DNA of 6,440 nucleotides from Mailhella sp. (lineage in GTDB: Bacteria > Desulfobacterota > Desulfovibrionia > Desulfovibrionales > Desulfovibrionaceae). The stretch covers positions 1-6,440 of the forward strand of contig JAGAZG010000152.1 of the NCBI GenBank assembly GCA_017940105.1, given 5' to 3'. Positions 5,654 to 6,440 of this stretch are shown here, piece after piece (the stretch's first letter is position 1; the number at the start of each line of letters is the position of its first letter). The position numbers and the translations under genes are program-made. Below the pieces are notes generated by a model. That model was given only the letters and a program-made list of their open reading frames with translations, was not told the DNA's origin and ran no database searches.

Positions 5654-5658
5654 AGGAG
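5654..5658 (+). promoter_or_regulatory. Ribosome binding site deciding the rpsM GTG start
   Basis: AGGAG lies 7 bases upstream of the GTG at 5666, a near-ideal Shine-Dalgarno. The residues read from this GTG (M-A-R-I-A-G) match the invariant start of S13, so a non-ATG start is well supported. Confidence 0.85.
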
Positions 5659-5665
5659 TCGTAAC

Positions 5666-6034
5666 GTGGCCAGAATTGCAGGCATAGAACTGCCCCGTGG
5701 TAAAAGAGCGGATATCGCACTTACCTATATTTATGGCATTGGCAGGGCGACTGCCCTTCAGATTCTAGCTGCTTCCGGTGTGGACTGGAAGCGCAGCATT
5801 GACGATCTGAGTGCTGATGAAGTGAATGAAGTCCGTAAGGAAATCGAAACAAACCACAAGGTGGAGGGTGATCTCCGCCGTGAAGTGGCGTCGAGCATTA
5901 AGCGTCTCATGGACATCGGCTGTTACCGTGGTCTTCGTCACCGCCGTGGCCTCCCCGTGAACGGCCAGCGCACGCACACCAACGCACGCACCCGCAAGGG
6001 ACCTCGCCGAGGAAATGTGGGCAAAAAGAAATAA
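5666..6034 (+). CDS. rpsM: 30S ribosomal protein S13
   Basis: S13 sits at the top of the 30S head, forms intersubunit bridges to L5 and 23S rRNA, and its C-terminal tail reaches the P-site tRNA. The 122 residues have normal length. The N-terminal MARIAGIELPRGKR is typical. The helix-hairpin-helix region with YIYGIGRATALQIL is at 21-34, and the signature CYRGLRHRRGLPV is at 86-98. The basic tail NARTRKGPRRGNVGKKK closes the protein. Residue 99 is Asn (LPVNGQRT), where I recall Arg as usual in this motif (as in Escherichia coli LPVRGQRT). The gene uses GTG as its start. rpsK follows after a 56-base gap with a small hairpin. Confidence 0.98.
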   Translation: MARIAGIELPRGKRADIALTYIYGIGRATALQILAASGVDWKRSIDDLSADEVNEVRKEIETNHKVEGDLRREVASSIKRLMDIGCYRGLRHRRGLPVNGQRTHTNARTRKGPRRGNVGKKK

Positions 6035-6043
6035 CAGTCCAGG

Positions 6044-6060
6044 CCAGCCCATAGCTGGGC
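6044..6060 (+). other. Alternative small hairpins in the rpsM-rpsK gap
   Basis: Two mutually exclusive 5-bp stems overlap here. One pairs GCCCA (6047-6051) with TGGGC (6056-6060) around loop TAGC. The other pairs CCAGC (6044-6048) with GCTGG (6054-6058) around loop CCATA. Neither is followed by a T-tract, and the rpsK Shine-Dalgarno AAGGA (6078-6082) lies clear of both. This may be a processing or stability element, or chance in a G+C-rich gap. Confidence 0.35.
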
Positions 6061-6090
6061 AGATGAATAAAAGCTCGAAGGAAGTGCAGC

Positions 6091-6440
6091 ATGGCTAGAG
6101 CCAAACGTGCAGTCAAAAAGAAAGAGAAGAAAAACGTTCCGCTGGGTATCGCCCATATCGCGGCTACGTTCAATAACACAATAATCACTTTTACCGATAC
6201 CCGCGGCAACACCGTCAGCTGGTCCTCTGCCGGCCATAGTGGTTTTAAGGGATCGCGCAAGTCAACGCCTTTTGCCGCCCAGGTCGCCGCTGAAAACGCA
6301 GCACGCCGTGCCCAGGATAACGGCATGCGTACCGTGGGCGTATATGTAAAGGGACCTGGTTCCGGTCGTGAATCCGCTCTCCGCGCAATCAGCGCAGCCG
6401 GATTTAAAGTCGCTTTCATACGCGATGTTACGCCCATTCC
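6091..6440 (+). CDS. rpsK: 30S ribosomal protein S11 (3'-truncated by window end)
   Basis: S11 is a 30S platform protein at the mRNA exit, next to the anti-Shine-Dalgarno end of 16S rRNA. The frame from ATG gives 116 complete residues before the window ends. Family length is about 129, so roughly the last 13 codons are missing. The N-terminus is rich in lysine (AVKKKEKKNVPLG). Core motifs IAHIAATFNNTIITFTD (20-36), GFKGSRKSTPFAAQ (51-64), VKGPGSGRESALRA (86-99) and FIRDVTPI (109-116) are intact. AAGGA at 6078-6082, 8 bases before ATG, is the ribosome binding site. The expected downstream neighbours rpsD, rpoA and rplQ are outside the window. Confidence 0.98.
   Translation, partial: MARAKRAVKKKEKKNVPLGIAHIAATFNNTIITFTDTRGNTVSWSSAGHSGFKGSRKSTPFAAQVAAENAARRAQDNGMRTVGVYVKGPGSGRESALRAISAAGFKVAFIRDVTPI

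Noticed and set aside
5907..6437. Minus-strand open frames opposite rpsM and rpsK (176 and 99 codons).
   Set aside because: They lie antisense to highly conserved S13 and S11, have no family resemblance and no convincing ribosome binding site.
1..6440. A hidden mobile, defence or otherwise undescribed system.
   Set aside because: Every stretch over about 115 bases is accounted for by conserved ribosomal-protein, secY or map genes in canonical order. No repeats, integrase or transposase motifs, or compositional breaks were seen.

Overview
This window is a stretch of the bacterial spc ribosomal-protein operon running into the start of the alpha operon. All recognised genes are on the + strand. 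It reads 5' to 3' as: rplE (missing its first codons), rpsN (zinc type, also called rpsZ), rpsH, rplF, rplR, rpsE, rpmD, rplO, secY, map, rpmJ, rpsM and rpsK (missing its last codons). Two of these genes are short: rpmD (58 codons) and rpmJ (37 codons). The gene order secY-map-rpmJ, without adk or infA, and the protein sequences themselves resemble the Desulfovibrionaceae (sulfate-reducing Desulfobacterota). That placement rests on remembered family sequences, not a search, and only the phylum-level suggestion should be leaned on.

Layout. Positions 1-3316 hold eight tightly packed ribosomal-protein genes with gaps of about 10-45 bases or a 1-base overlap (rpmD/rplO). Nearly all have a purine-rich Shine-Dalgarno 4-10 bases upstream of the start. 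Positions 3320-5421 hold secY, the membrane channel of the Sec translocon, and map, the methionine aminopeptidase that trims nascent chains. They are packed 3 bases and 2 bases behind the preceding gene. Positions 5422-5533 form the only sizeable gap (112 bases). It carries a good sigma70-type promoter candidate and a strong perfect hairpin, and it appears to mark the junction where the spc-type transcription unit meets rpmJ-rpsM-rpsK. Positions 5534-6440 hold rpmJ, rpsM and the start of rpsK, presumably continuing to rpsD-rpoA-rplQ beyond the window.

How the genes work together. L5, L6, L15, L18, L30 and L36 go into the 50S subunit, and S5, S8, S11, S13 and S14 into the 30S. SecY sits at the ribosome exit tunnel, and MetAP acts on chains leaving the tunnel. 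The block therefore co-produces ribosome parts with the machinery that handles new proteins.

Novelty. This is an ordinary, highly conserved housekeeping region. I saw no mobile element, CRISPR array, tRNA, rRNA, foreign gene or undescribed system. The features most worth a second look are the promoter and hairpin before rpmJ, and small oddities such as the acidic tail on L15.
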